Assembly (NCBI GenBank): GCA_964603155.1 | Contig: CAZRTZ010000009.1 | Coordinates: forward strand, 1 to 56,165 | Source: VAUL01 sp964603155 | GTDB lineage: Bacteria; Desulfobacterota; Desulfuromonadia; Desulfuromonadales; BM103 | Reading direction: 5' to 3' | Length of the DNA: 56,165 nucleotides | Part shown: positions 1-7,584 of the stretch, one piece after another | Layout: each line of letters starts with the position of its first letter | Numbering within the stretch: position 1 is the stretch's first letter | The notes under the pieces: generated by a model | The model's input: the letters and a program-made list of their open reading frames with translations, nothing else | Told to the model about the DNA's origin: nothing | Databases searched by the model: none | Position numbers and translations under genes: made by a program

Positions 1-801
1 ATCATGGGGAACGGCACGGCGATCATCCTCACCGGCTTCCTGGTGCCGTGGCTGAATGCGACCTTCGGTGGCGAGGGGTGGCGGATCGGCTGGCTGCTGC
101 TCGGCGGGGCGTGCCTGGTGCTGGGCTCGGTGGTCGGCGTGCTGCTGCGCAACGATCCGGCCGATCTCGGCCTCGAACCCCTTGGCGCTGCGCAGCCGGT
201 GACCTACGACCCGGCGGAGACCCGCGGCCCGTACCGGGCAAGCGGCATCCTCCTGCACCTGGGCGGGCTGTACCTGCTGTTCGGCCTGACCTACATGGTC
301 TACGGCACCTTCATCGTCGCCACCATGGTCGACGAATACCACTTCGCCGAAGCCACTGCCGGCAGCTTCTGGTCATGGACCGGCTTCTTCTGCCTGTTTT
401 CGGGGGTGGGGTTCGGAGTTCTCTCGGACCGGCTGGGACGGCGCGGCGGACTGATGCTGGCCTATGCGGTGCAGGGGGCGGCCTACCTGCTGGTGGCCTC
501 CAGGCTCGGCACGCTGGCGCTGTTCGGCTCGGTGGTCCTTTATGGCCTCGCGGTCTTCGCCGTGCCGGCGATCATGGCCGCGGCGGTGGGCGACTACCTC
601 GGCACCGCCCGGGCGGCGGCAGCCTTCTCGATCATCACCTTCTGCTTCGCCATCGGCCAGACCATCGGCCCCGGCGCCGCCGGAGTGATGGCGGAAAGCG
701 CCGGCACCTTCAGCGTCCCCTACTATGTCGCCGCGGCGCTCAACGGCGTGGCCCTGGTGGGGACGGTCTTCCTCCCCAAACCGCCGAAGGAGGCGGGGTA
801 G
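1..801 (+). CDS. MFS transporter, C-terminal part (5' truncated by window edge)
   Basis: The visible 266 residues form a hydrophobic protein with about seven to eight predicted membrane segments, which is the second half of a 12-helix major facilitator. The reading frame is open to base 1, so the ATG at base 4 is probably internal. A cytoplasmic loop after the third visible helix carries the acidic/basic pattern LSDRLGRRGG, the usual MFS loop 8-9 signature. The segment NDPADLGLEPLG between helices 6 and 7 resembles members of the oxalate/formate antiporter-like (OFA) branch, but the substrate cannot be read from this fragment. The gene ends before a convergent toxin-antitoxin pair with only a few bases between stop codons. 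Confidence 0.8.
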   Translation: MMGNGTAIILTGFLVPWLNATFGGEGWRIGWLLLGGACLVLGSVVGVLLRNDPADLGLEPLGAAQPVTYDPAETRGPYRASGILLHLGGLYLLFGLTYMVYGTFIVATMVDEYHFAEATAGSFWSWTGFFCLFSGVGFGVLSDRLGRRGGLMLAYAVQGAAYLLVASRLGTLALFGSVVLYGLAVFAVPAIMAAAVGDYLGTARAAAAFSIITFCFAIGQTIGPGAAGVMAESAGTFSVPYYVAAALNGVALVGTVFLPKPPKEAG

Positions 802-805
802 GCAG

Positions 806-1090
806 CTACAACTGCTCAGGCCACTTCCTGGAGGCATGATAGACGCGCAGAATCTCCACCGACTCTCCCCGGACCCGGTAAGGAACGATGAAGGGGGCGT
901 TCGGTACCACCAGCTCTCTCGTCCCCGGCAGCCGGCCGGGTCGCCCAAGCCCCGGCTGATCCCGCAGCAAAGTCACGGTCTGAACAATCCCCAGCACTAT
1001 TGCAGATGCCGCCCGCGGATTTTCGCGGGCAATATAAGTTTCGGCGGCGTCGAGATCAAGCAGGGCGCGTCTGAGCCAGCTAATGCGCAC
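806..1090 (-). CDS. RelE/ParE superfamily toxin
   Basis: A 94-residue basic protein with the compact RelE/ParE layout: two N-terminal helices (LDLDAAETYIARENP), then a beta sheet ending in VRGESVEILRVYHASRKWP, the C-terminal strand and HxxRxW tail typical of ParE toxins. ParE members poison gyrase and RelE members cleave mRNA; this sequence looks more ParE-like, which is inference. I chose the GTG at 1090 because an AGAAGAAGG stretch precedes it and it overlaps the antitoxin stop by 11 bases, a common arrangement. A start at 1132 would add 14 unrelated residues. It is the second gene of an antitoxin-toxin operon. Confidence 0.85.
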   Translation of the reverse strand: MRISWLRRALLDLDAAETYIARENPRAASAIVLGIVQTVTLLRDQPGLGRPGRLPGTRELVVPNAPFIVPYRVRGESVEILRVYHASRKWPEQL

Positions 1091-1328
1091 CCTTCTTCTC
1101 CCAGCGCTGCAGAACTTCAGCATGGTCGACAAATTCGGCGCCCGGGCTGTCGGCTTCGGCCAGAGCTTGCCTTATCCCCTGAATCTGCCATTCGTTGACA
1201 TCGAGATACTGCTCGAGCGCGTCCTCGATGACGAAGGACTTGGAACGCTGGGTTGATGCCGCAAGCTTTTCCAGACGGGAACGGGTTTCCGGTTTGACCC
1301 GGACAGTGAGACTGGCCGTTTTCTGCAT
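1080..1328 (-). CDS. CopG/RHH-type antitoxin
   Basis: An 82-residue protein whose first about 45 residues form a ribbon-helix-helix DNA-binding domain: the strand TASLTVRVKPET followed by RLEKLAASTQRSKSFVIEDALEQYL. The acidic C-terminal half (EADSPGAEFVDHAEVLQRWE) would wrap the toxin encoded just downstream. RHH antitoxins dimerise, bind their own promoter and repress the operon, and are degraded to free the toxin. The gene is the first of the pair and has a good ribosome site (GGAGGTGA) before ATG. Direct repeats upstream at about 1345-1370 are a likely operator. Confidence 0.88.
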   Translation of the reverse strand: MQKTASLTVRVKPETRSRLEKLAASTQRSKSFVIEDALEQYLDVNEWQIQGIRQALAEADSPGAEFVDHAEVLQRWEKKGAH

Positions 1329-1344
1329 GATTCACCTCCATGTG

Positions 1345-1372
1345 ATACACACAATTACAATGTATTACAAAT
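1345..1372 (-). promoter_or_regulatory. Probable antitoxin operator (tandem TTGTAAT repeats)
   Basis: Read on the minus strand, two copies of TTGTAAT lie 10 bases apart in an AT-rich patch directly upstream of the ribbon-helix-helix antitoxin gene. RHH antitoxins bind short tandem or inverted repeats about one helical turn apart in their own promoter, so an autoregulatory operator is the simplest reading. The assignment rests on position and spacing only. Confidence 0.4.
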
Positions 1373-1401
1373 TCTGCCTCCGCACAAGCGCGGCGGGCTG
1401 A

Positions 1402-2343
1402 TTACCTTTTCACCAACCGCTTCACTCCGCTGACCACCGCCAGCACCAGGCCACCGGCGACGATCCCGACCAGGAGATTGACCAGGGTCGGCGCCAGGGC
1501 CGCCAGCAGGGCACCGATCCCCGGCAGGCCGCGGACGGCTGCCGCACAGGTGTGCAACAGGGGTTCGGCGCCGGGGAGACCGTGCACAAGAATGCCGCCG
1601 CCGACCAGGAACATCGCCGCCGTACCGACCACCGCCAGCGTCTTCATCAGCACCGGCGCGGCGCGCAGCAGCAACCGGCCAAGCACCAGCCGAACGCTCG
1701 GCTTCGCTTTGTCCGGGGCGGTTTCCAAAAGATGCAGTCCCATATCATCGAGCTTGACGATGGCGGCGACCAAGGCATAGACCCCGACCGTCATCACCAG
1801 AGCGATCCCTGACACAACCGCGATGCGGGTGGCAAGCGCCGCCCCCTGGACCGTGCCAAGAGTGATGACGATGATCTCGGCGGAGAGGATGAAGTCGGTG
1901 CGGATCGCCCCCTTGATCTTCTCCTGTTCGAAGGCAACCAGATCGACGGCGGGATCACAAAGTGCCTGGAGCATTTCGGCGTGCTCGGCCCGATCCTCGG
2001 CGCGGCTGTGCAGCAGCTTGTGGGCCACCTTCTCGAACCCCTCGAAGCAGAGGTAGGCGCCGCCAAGCATCAGCAGCGGGGTGATGACCCAGGGAGCGAC
2101 GGCACTGATCAGCAGGGCCGCCGGCACCAGGATCAGCTTGTTTTTGAAGGAGCCTTTGGCCACCGCCCAGACCACCGGCAGTTCGCGTTCGGCACGGATG
2201 CCGCAGACCTGCTCGGCGTTGAGGGCGAGATCGTCGCCGAGCACCCCGGCGGTCTTTTTGGCGGCCACCTTGGTGAGGACGGCGACGTCGTCGAGGACGG
2301 TGGCGATGTCATCGAGCAGGGCAAGCAGGCTGGTTCCGGCCAA
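1402..2343 (-). CDS. DUF808 family (YedI-like) inner-membrane protein
   Basis: A 313-residue membrane protein that I recognise as the DUF808/YedI family from its N-terminus: MAGTSLLALLDDIATVLDDV followed by a KVAAKKTAGVLGDDLALNA stretch, then multiple hydrophobic segments (around residues 70-105, 150-200 and 225-305). Full family length. Function is unknown in the literature I know; no catalytic motif is visible. Translation probably starts at the TTG at 2343, because AAGGAG lies seven bases before it. The gene stands alone between the toxin-antitoxin pair and an ABC operon on the same strand. Confidence 0.85.
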   Translation of the reverse strand: MAGTSLLALLDDIATVLDDVAVLTKVAAKKTAGVLGDDLALNAEQVCGIRAERELPVVWAVAKGSFKNKLILVPAALLISAVAPWVITPLLMLGGAYLCFEGFEKVAHKLLHSRAEDRAEHAEMLQALCDPAVDLVAFEQEKIKGAIRTDFILSAEIIVITLGTVQGAALATRIAVVSGIALVMTVGVYALVAAIVKLDDMGLHLLETAPDKAKPSVRLVLGRLLLRAAPVLMKTLAVVGTAAMFLVGGGILVHGLPGAEPLLHTCAAAVRGLPGIGALLAALAPTLVNLLVGIVAGGLVLAVVSGVKRLVKR

Positions 2344-2435
2344 GGGGAAGCTCCTTAGGTGTCAAGAATGGCGGCGCGAAGATTACGGCAAGACCGCAAC
2401 GGCGTCAACTGTCAGCCGGGCGGATCGACAACCCC

Positions 2436-3092
2436 TCAACGAGAGAGCCGGCCATCGCGGAGCTGCACCACCCGGTCGGCCCGCGCCGCCAGCTCGGGGT
2501 TGTGGGTGATCATGACCGTCGCCAGCCCGTTGCCCGTGAGGGTGCGCAGGATCGCGAAGATCTTCTCGCTGTTGTCGCTGTCGAGATTGCCGGTCGGCTC
2601 ATCCGCCAGGAGGATTTCCGGATCGTTGACCAGCCCGCGGGCGATGGCGGTGCGCTGCATTTCGCCGCCGCTGAGCTGCGCGGGGCGATGATCAAGCCGG
2701 TGGCCGAGACCAACCATTTCGGCCAGGGCGATGACCTTGTCGCGCTGCAGCGGTTTTTTGCTGAAGAGCAGCGGCAGGGCGATGTTGTCGAACACGCTCA
2801 ACCCCGGGATCAGATAGAACTGCTGGAAGACGAAACCGATCTTTTCACGGCGCAGCCTGACCAGGTCGGGCTCCGGAATCTTCGCCGCATCGATGCCGTC
2901 GATAAGCACCTCCCCCCGGGTCGGCTGGTCGAGACAGCCGAGGATATGCAGAAGCGTGGTCTTTCCGGCCCCGGACGGCCCGGTGATCGCCAGCAGCTCC
3001 CCGCTGTGCAGCTGCAGGTCGACCCCCTTGAGGGCGCGGACCTCTTCGGCACCCCGCCGGTAACTTTTTTCGATGTTTTTAAGATGGATCAT
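2436..3092 (-). CDS. ABC transporter ATP-binding protein, LolD/MacB type
   Basis: A 218-residue ATPase subunit with Walker A GPSGAGKTT near residue 37, the signature LSGGEMQR near residue 140 and Walker B ILLADEPTGNLDS. The N-terminus (IHLKNIEKSYRRGAEEVRALKGVDL) and length place it in the LolD/FtsE/MacB group that powers FtsX-type permeases. Its start overlaps the stop of the upstream permease gene by four bases (ATGA), so the two are translationally coupled. Together with the lipoprotein gene ahead of the permease this is a three-gene exporter or lipoprotein-release type operon. The cargo is unknown; export of a cofactor or metal is possible but unproven. Confidence 0.9.
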   Translation of the reverse strand: MIHLKNIEKSYRRGAEEVRALKGVDLQLHSGELLAITGPSGAGKTTLLHILGCLDQPTRGEVLIDGIDAAKIPEPDLVRLRREKIGFVFQQFYLIPGLSVFDNIALPLLFSKKPLQRDKVIALAEMVGLGHRLDHRPAQLSGGEMQRTAIARGLVNDPEILLADEPTGNLDSDNSEKIFAILRTLTGNGLATVMITHNPELAARADRVVQLRDGRLSR

Positions 3093-4252
3093 CCTTTGAT
3101 TGCCTCAATGGGGTTGATCTTCGCGGCCTTCCACGCCGGGTAAAGCCCGGCCGTTATGCCGATGACCAGAATGAAGGCGACGCTGCCAAGGGCGAGCAGC
3201 GGATCGAAGCTGATCAGTTTTCCGGAGGGGACATAGGGCATCACCGTCCGCACGAACGTCTCGATCAGGCGCGAGCCGAGAACTGCGACGACGATCCCGC
3301 AGACACCGCCGCAGGCCGCCAGGATGCTGGTCTCTTCGAGAATGATGCGGAAGATGTCGCGTCGCGACGCACCGACCGCACGCATCATGCCGATCTCCTG
3401 GGTGCGCTCGAAAACCGCCATGAGGACGGAATTCATGACGCCCACGGCACTGATCAGAATGGCAATGAGGACGAGCGCCAGGCTCAGGGCTCGCGCCGCG
3501 GCCGCCAGGTTGGCGATCGAGTTCATGACCTCCCCCATGGTCACGATCTGGATGCCGGGAACCGCTGCGGCCAGCGTGTCGATAATCCCCTTCATCCGTT
3601 CAGGATCGCTCACCCTTACACCGATGGCCGTCGCCGCATCCTGCTGGCCGAGCAATTTCTGGGCGGTGCCGATGGGGAGATAGACGAAGGCGTCATCCTG
3701 GCTGCCGGTGAGGCCGACAATCCCGGCAACCACCAGCGGCACCCCGCCGGGAGCGGCAAAGCGGTCGCCGGGCTTGAGCTTCCCGTGTTGGGCGACCTCA
3801 TAGCCAAGCAGGATCTCGCTGTCATTGGCGGGGATGCGGCCGGTGATCTGCCAGCCCGGCTTGATCGCCGCAAGAACCGCCATATCCACCCCGTAGATGA
3901 GATCGACCTTGCCGCGCTGCGGATCGGGCAGCTGCGCCACCAGGATCGGCGTGGCCAGCGCGATGCCGTCGGTGGCCTTGAGCCGGCTCATGACCCCGGT
4001 ATCGAGAAATTTCGGGATGACCGCGCCGTGCAGGACCAGGGCCGCGACCTCGTGCGCACACCCCGAGGGGACGACCATGAAGTGCAGTCCGGTCCGGTCC
4101 AGTTCGGCCGCCAACCCCTGGTTGAAGCCGCGGTTGAAGGAGAGAACCGAAAAGAGCACGCCGACCGACGCGGCAATGCCGAGCATGGTCAGGGCGCTGC
4201 GGGTGCGGTGGCGCAGCAGATTCTGGACGGAGAGTTTCAGATAGCCGCTCAT
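3089..4252 (-). CDS. ABC transporter permease, FtsX/MacB family
   Basis: A 387-residue protein with the FtsX-type layout: one N-terminal membrane helix (about residues 17-40), a periplasmic MacB-PCD domain (about 45-240), and three C-terminal helices (about 260-285, 310-335, 350-375). The segment MAVFERTQEIGMMRAVGASR between helices 2 and 3 is the conserved coupling-helix region of this family, and the C-terminus (PAWKAAKINPIEAIKG) is diagnostic. It starts with an ATGA overlap to the upstream lipoprotein gene and overlaps the downstream ATPase gene likewise. It is mechanotransmissive rather than a channel in known relatives. Confidence 0.9.
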   Translation of the reverse strand: MSGYLKLSVQNLLRHRTRSALTMLGIAASVGVLFSVLSFNRGFNQGLAAELDRTGLHFMVVPSGCAHEVAALVLHGAVIPKFLDTGVMSRLKATDGIALATPILVAQLPDPQRGKVDLIYGVDMAVLAAIKPGWQITGRIPANDSEILLGYEVAQHGKLKPGDRFAAPGGVPLVVAGIVGLTGSQDDAFVYLPIGTAQKLLGQQDAATAIGVRVSDPERMKGIIDTLAAAVPGIQIVTMGEVMNSIANLAAAARALSLALVLIAILISAVGVMNSVLMAVFERTQEIGMMRAVGASRRDIFRIILEETSILAACGGVCGIVVAVLGSRLIETFVRTVMPYVPSGKLISFDPLLALGSVAFILVIGITAGLYPAWKAAKINPIEAIKG

Positions 4253-4608
4253 TTCACCTCGACCCCCGTGGCGACCAGCAGAATATTCTGCTTCGACATG
4301 GCGACCGTGCCGCTGGCGATCACCGTTTTGCCGGGCATGGCCGGGAGAGAGAACTGGTTGGTGGAGAGATCGATATAGACCTGGCCGGTGTCATCCTGGA
4401 GGAAGAACCAGCAGCCGTTGGACTGGCACTGGGAACCGATCTTCCCTTCCAGGGTGACCTTCTGGCCGAGCAGCGACTGCTGCAGAAAGATGTCCTTGAC
4501 CTTGACCTTCTGGGCTGCGGGATCGATGCCGGCACCATATTTGTCGCCGCCGCAACCGGCAAGAGCAAGAGACGTCAGGAGAAGAATAGCCAGCAACATG
4601 TTTTTCAT
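4249..4608 (-). CDS. Small lipoprotein with probable OB-fold
   Basis: A 119-residue protein with a lipoprotein signal peptide: basic start MKNM, hydrophobic core and lipobox LALAGC with the modified Cys at residue 19. The mature part is beta-rich (QKVTLEGKIG, CWFFLQDDTGQVYIDL, GKTVIASGTV), consistent with an OB-fold nucleic-acid-binding-like domain found in periplasmic lipoproteins. Two cysteines in CQSNGCW could bind metal or form a disulfide. It is the first gene of the three-gene ABC operon and is likely its periplasmic partner. No enzymatic function is apparent. Confidence 0.8.
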   Translation of the reverse strand: MKNMLLAILLLTSLALAGCGGDKYGAGIDPAAQKVKVKDIFLQQSLLGQKVTLEGKIGSQCQSNGCWFFLQDDTGQVYIDLSTNQFSLPAMPGKTVIASGTVAMSKQNILLVATGVEVK

Positions 4609-4777
4609 GGGGATAGACCTCGTTTGTCATTGGTTAACCGTTGATGAGAGCAGGCGCCTGAGCCGGCCATCCCCGGCAGAGCGGGCAAAGCAATGCCGGA
4701 TCGGATGCGCGTGCACGACCCGGCCACCGGCAAAGGGCCGCCGCCAGGGGGGAGCGCTTAAAGAGCAACAGGGTGGA

Positions 4778-5110
4778 TCAGGCGGTTTCGGGCGGGTAGT
4801 CGATGGTTCGGTAGACGCCGCCCATCAGGGGGGAGACGGTGTCATGGTAAAACTGGCCGGGCGCATCGAACCCGGTCAGGGCGAGGGGGGAATCGTGCAG
4901 GACGATGTTGATGCAGGACAGGCATTGGCATTCCGGTTGCGAGCAGCAACCATCGGCCGCGGAAGACTCCGGAGCAGGGCCGGATTCCGACGGACAGCAC
5001 AAATCGGCTGGCGCGTCACAAGCCAGCGCCGCGGAGACAACGCCCCCCTGGTTGCACAGGGCCAGAGCGAGGATGATGACAACAAAGATGCGGAGCCAGG
5101 TTGAAAGCAT
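4778..5110 (-). CDS. Small Cys-rich exported protein of unknown function
   Basis: A 110-residue protein with a signal-peptide-like N-terminus (MLSTWLRIFVVIILALALC) and a clustered-cysteine middle containing CDAPADLCCP, then CCSQPECQCLSC, with no recognisable domain. The cysteine spacing resembles small metal-related secreted proteins that sit beside copper or heavy-metal export genes, and a ZIP metal transporter gene lies just upstream on the same strand; metal binding is therefore a guess. The start at 5110 was chosen because the signal peptide begins there; 20 further in-frame residues upstream do not look secretory. Ribosome site is weak. Confidence 0.55.
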   Translation of the reverse strand: MLSTWLRIFVVIILALALCNQGGVVSAALACDAPADLCCPSESGPAPESSAADGCCSQPECQCLSCINIVLHDSPLALTGFDAPGQFYHDTVSPLMGGVYRTIDYPPETA

Positions 5111-5244
5111 ACTTAAAAGATAAGCAATCGCCCTTCGGAAAGTCAAGTGCGCCGCCTGAGAATGCGTCACGGGCCGCTGCGAGGATTATTTCATCAACAT
5201 CAGGCTCAAGGCCATGATCGCCATGCCCAAAAGACCATCGCTCG

Positions 5245-6057
5245 CTAACTGAGAGCCACGTCAAGAATCATCATCACCGTAAAGCCAAGGATGGTGCCGA
5301 GGGTGGCCAGGTCGTTGTGTGGCCCGTTTTGTGATTCCGGGATAACTTCCTCGACGACCACAAAGATCATCGCCCCGGCGGCAAAGGCCAGGGCCCATGG
5401 CAACAGCGGCTGCATCCAGAAGACCAGCGCCGCGCCGAGCACCCCGGCGAAGACCTCGACCAGCCCGCTCAGCTGCCCCAGCCAGAAGCTCTTGAACTGC
5501 CCCAGCCCCTCGCGACGCAGCGGCAGGGAGACCGCCAGCCCCTCCGGGAAGTTCTGCAGGCCGATCCCCAGGGCCAGCGCCACCGCGCCGACCACCGTCG
5601 CCTCGGGGTAGCCGGAAGCCGCCGCGCCGAAGGCGACGCCGACCGCCAGCCCCTCGGGGATGTTGTGCAGGGTGATCGCCAGCACCAGCAGGGTGGTGCG
5701 CTTCCAGGTTGTCGAAATCCCCTCGGCCGCCTCGGTCGGAAAACCGATGTGCAGGTGCGGCAGAAAACGGTCGATCAGGCGCAGCACACCGGCTCCGGCC
5801 AGGAACCCGCCCGCCGCCGGCAGCCATTTGGGGAGGCCGGTGGCCTCGGCCATGGCGATGGCCGGGGCGAGCAGCGACCAGAAGCTCGCGGCGATCATCA
5901 CCCCGGCGGCGAAGCCGAGCATCAGGTCGAGAGTCCGGCGGCCGGGGTCGCGGCGCAGGAAGACCGCCGCAGCGCCGAGGGCGGTCATCCCCCAGGTGAA
6001 GCAAGTGCCAAGCAGGGCCTGGAGGATCGGGTGCAGTTGGCTGAAGTTCTCTAGCAC
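5245..6057 (-). CDS. ZIP family divalent metal transporter
   Basis: A 270-residue membrane protein with eight hydrophobic segments and the ZIP signature helices: LAITLHNIPEGLAVGVAFGAA (helix 4, with HNIPEG) and ALALGIGLQNFPEGLAVSLP (helix 5, with QNFPEG), the metal-coordinating pair. The large loop before helix 4 contains H residues (PHLHIGFP). ZIP proteins move zinc or other divalent metals into the cytoplasm, and bacterial members of this subtype resemble ZupT/GufA. The apparent start is a GTG at 6057, 19 bases after the gltD stop on the same strand, so it may be co-transcribed with gltBD. Confidence 0.9.
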   Translation of the reverse strand: MLENFSQLHPILQALLGTCFTWGMTALGAAAVFLRRDPGRRTLDLMLGFAAGVMIAASFWSLLAPAIAMAEATGLPKWLPAAGGFLAGAGVLRLIDRFLPHLHIGFPTEAAEGISTTWKRTTLLVLAITLHNIPEGLAVGVAFGAAASGYPEATVVGAVALALGIGLQNFPEGLAVSLPLRREGLGQFKSFWLGQLSGLVEVFAGVLGAALVFWMQPLLPWALAFAAGAMIFVVVEEVIPESQNGPHNDLATLGTILGFTVMMILDVALS

Positions 6058-6076
6058 GGGCCGGTTCCGTTCGGGT

Positions 6077-7465
6077 TCATTCCAGCAACTGGTCGATGAT
6101 CGCCAGGGCCGCGCGGCGGCCGTCGGCGGCGGCGGTCACCGCCAGGTCGGCGCCGCGCTGGCAGTCGCCGCCGGCGAAGACTTTCGGGTGCGAAGTACGG
6201 CCAGAAGCCGGGTCGATGACGACCTCCCCCCAGCGGCCCAGTTCGATCCCGGCATCAGCCAGCCACGGCAGCCCGGCGACATCGAAACCGAGGGCCATGA
6301 TCACCACATCGGCCGGGACGCAGTGTTCGCTGCCGGCCAGCTCCGTCACCTGCTGCCGGCCGTCGGCGTCCGGTGTGCCGAGGAGGGTGCGGATGGCGTC
6401 GACGCCGACCAGGGCCCCCTGTTCATTGAAGTCCAGTCGCTGCGGTGCGGCCTGAAAGAGGAAGGTCACCCCTTCCTCGACGGCGTTGTGGTACTCCTTG
6501 CTGCTCCCCGGCATGTTGGCGGCATCGCGTCGGTAGAGGCAGGTGACCTCCTGCGCCCCCTCGCGGACGGCGGTGCGCACGCAGTCCATGGCGGTATCGC
6601 CGCCGCCGACCACCACCACCCGCTTGCCGAGCACCCCGAAGCGCTCCATCCACCCCTTGCCGGCCAAGCGGCGCTGCACGTTGGTGAGGAACTCCATGGC
6701 GAGGAAACAGTGCTCGTGATCCTCGCCGGGGATGCCGGCGCGCTTGCCGTTGGTGGCGCCGGCGCCGATGAAGACCGCATCAAAGCCGTCGACCAGCCGG
6801 CCGAACGACTGGTCCTGGCCGATTTCGGTCTTGAGATGCAGCGTCATCCCCGCTTCCTTGAGGATAGCGAAGCGACGCTCCACCGTGCGCTTGTCGAGCT
6901 TGAAACCGGGGATGCCGTAAGCGAGCAGGCCGCCGGGGAGATCCGCCCGCTCGAACATTTCCACCTTGATGCCGGCACGCAGCAGGAAGTGGGCGCAGCT
7001 CATCCCGGCCGGCCCGGAACCGATCACCGCCACCTTCTTGTCGGTGGTGATCCCGGGAAACGGCAGGGTGTAGCCGGCGGCAAAGGCCAGATCCGAGATC
7101 GACGCCTCGATCGGGCCGATGCTGATGGCGCCAAAGCCGTCTTCGAGGGTGCAGGCCCCTTCGCACAGGCGGTTGTGCGGGCAGATGCGGCCGAGAATCT
7201 CGGGAAAGGGCGAACTCTCGTTGCTGAGCAGGAAGGCCTTCTCCAGGTCCTTCTCGGCGATCGCCTCGAGCCACTGCGGGATGTAATTCTGCAGCGGGCA
7301 ACCGATGGTCGTGCAGAACGGGTCGCCGCACTGCACGCAGCGCTCGGCCTGGCGCGCCACCTTGCGGTCGGAGAAGAAGCGGTAGATCTCTTCGAAGGTG
7401 TGGATGCGCCGGCTGACATCCTCCTTGGCGGGTTCTTCGCGGTTGGTTTCGATAAAGGTTTGCAT
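6077..7465 (-). CDS. gltD: Glutamate synthase (NADPH) small subunit
   Basis: A 462-residue flavoprotein of normal GltD length. It supplies electrons from NADPH, through FAD and iron-sulfur clusters, to the large subunit. N-terminal cysteine groups CVQCGDPFCTTIGCP and CPHNRLCEGACTL bind two [4Fe-4S] clusters; a first dinucleotide motif VAVIGSGPAGMSCAH (about residue 146) binds FAD and a second, VVVVGGGDTAMDCVR (about residue 288), binds NADPH. The C-terminus has the conserved VFAGGDCQRGADLAVTA. It lies downstream of gltB on the same strand, separated by a hairpin-rich spacer. Ribosome site AGAGG precedes the ATG. Confidence 0.96.
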   Translation of the reverse strand: MQTFIETNREEPAKEDVSRRIHTFEEIYRFFSDRKVARQAERCVQCGDPFCTTIGCPLQNYIPQWLEAIAEKDLEKAFLLSNESSPFPEILGRICPHNRLCEGACTLEDGFGAISIGPIEASISDLAFAAGYTLPFPGITTDKKVAVIGSGPAGMSCAHFLLRAGIKVEMFERADLPGGLLAYGIPGFKLDKRTVERRFAILKEAGMTLHLKTEIGQDQSFGRLVDGFDAVFIGAGATNGKRAGIPGEDHEHCFLAMEFLTNVQRRLAGKGWMERFGVLGKRVVVVGGGDTAMDCVRTAVREGAQEVTCLYRRDAANMPGSSKEYHNAVEEGVTFLFQAAPQRLDFNEQGALVGVDAIRTLLGTPDADGRQQVTELAGSEHCVPADVVIMALGFDVAGLPWLADAGIELGRWGEVVIDPASGRTSHPKVFAGGDCQRGADLAVTAAADGRRAALAIIDQLLE

Positions 7466-7507
7466 GGTGTGGCCTCTAGGTTTGAGGACCCCTCCGCCCT
7501 CCGGGCA

Positions 7508-7577
7508 CCTCCCCTCCTTAGCAGGGGAGGATCATCCCCCTTGCGGAGCAGGGGGGACGTCACGCCTTGGCGTGACG
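7508..7577. repeat. Cluster of three hairpins between gltB and gltD
   Basis: Three adjacent inverted repeats: CCTCCCCT (7508-7515) with AGGGGAGG (7523-7530); TCCCCCTTGC (7535-7544) with a near-match at 7548-7557; and CGTCACGCC (7558-7566) with GGCGTGACG (7569-7577). Each can fold in the gltBD transcript. Dense G/C hairpins of this kind are typical of dispersed intergenic palindromic elements and can tune downstream expression. No transposase or target duplication is visible. Whether other copies exist in the genome cannot be seen here. Confidence 0.7.
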
Positions 7578-7584
7578 GGGGGGG

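Noticed and set aside
5150..5244. A possible short open frame of about 20 residues after the ZIP gene
   Set aside because: It lies out of frame across the ZIP stop, has no clean ribosome site and no features; too short to support.
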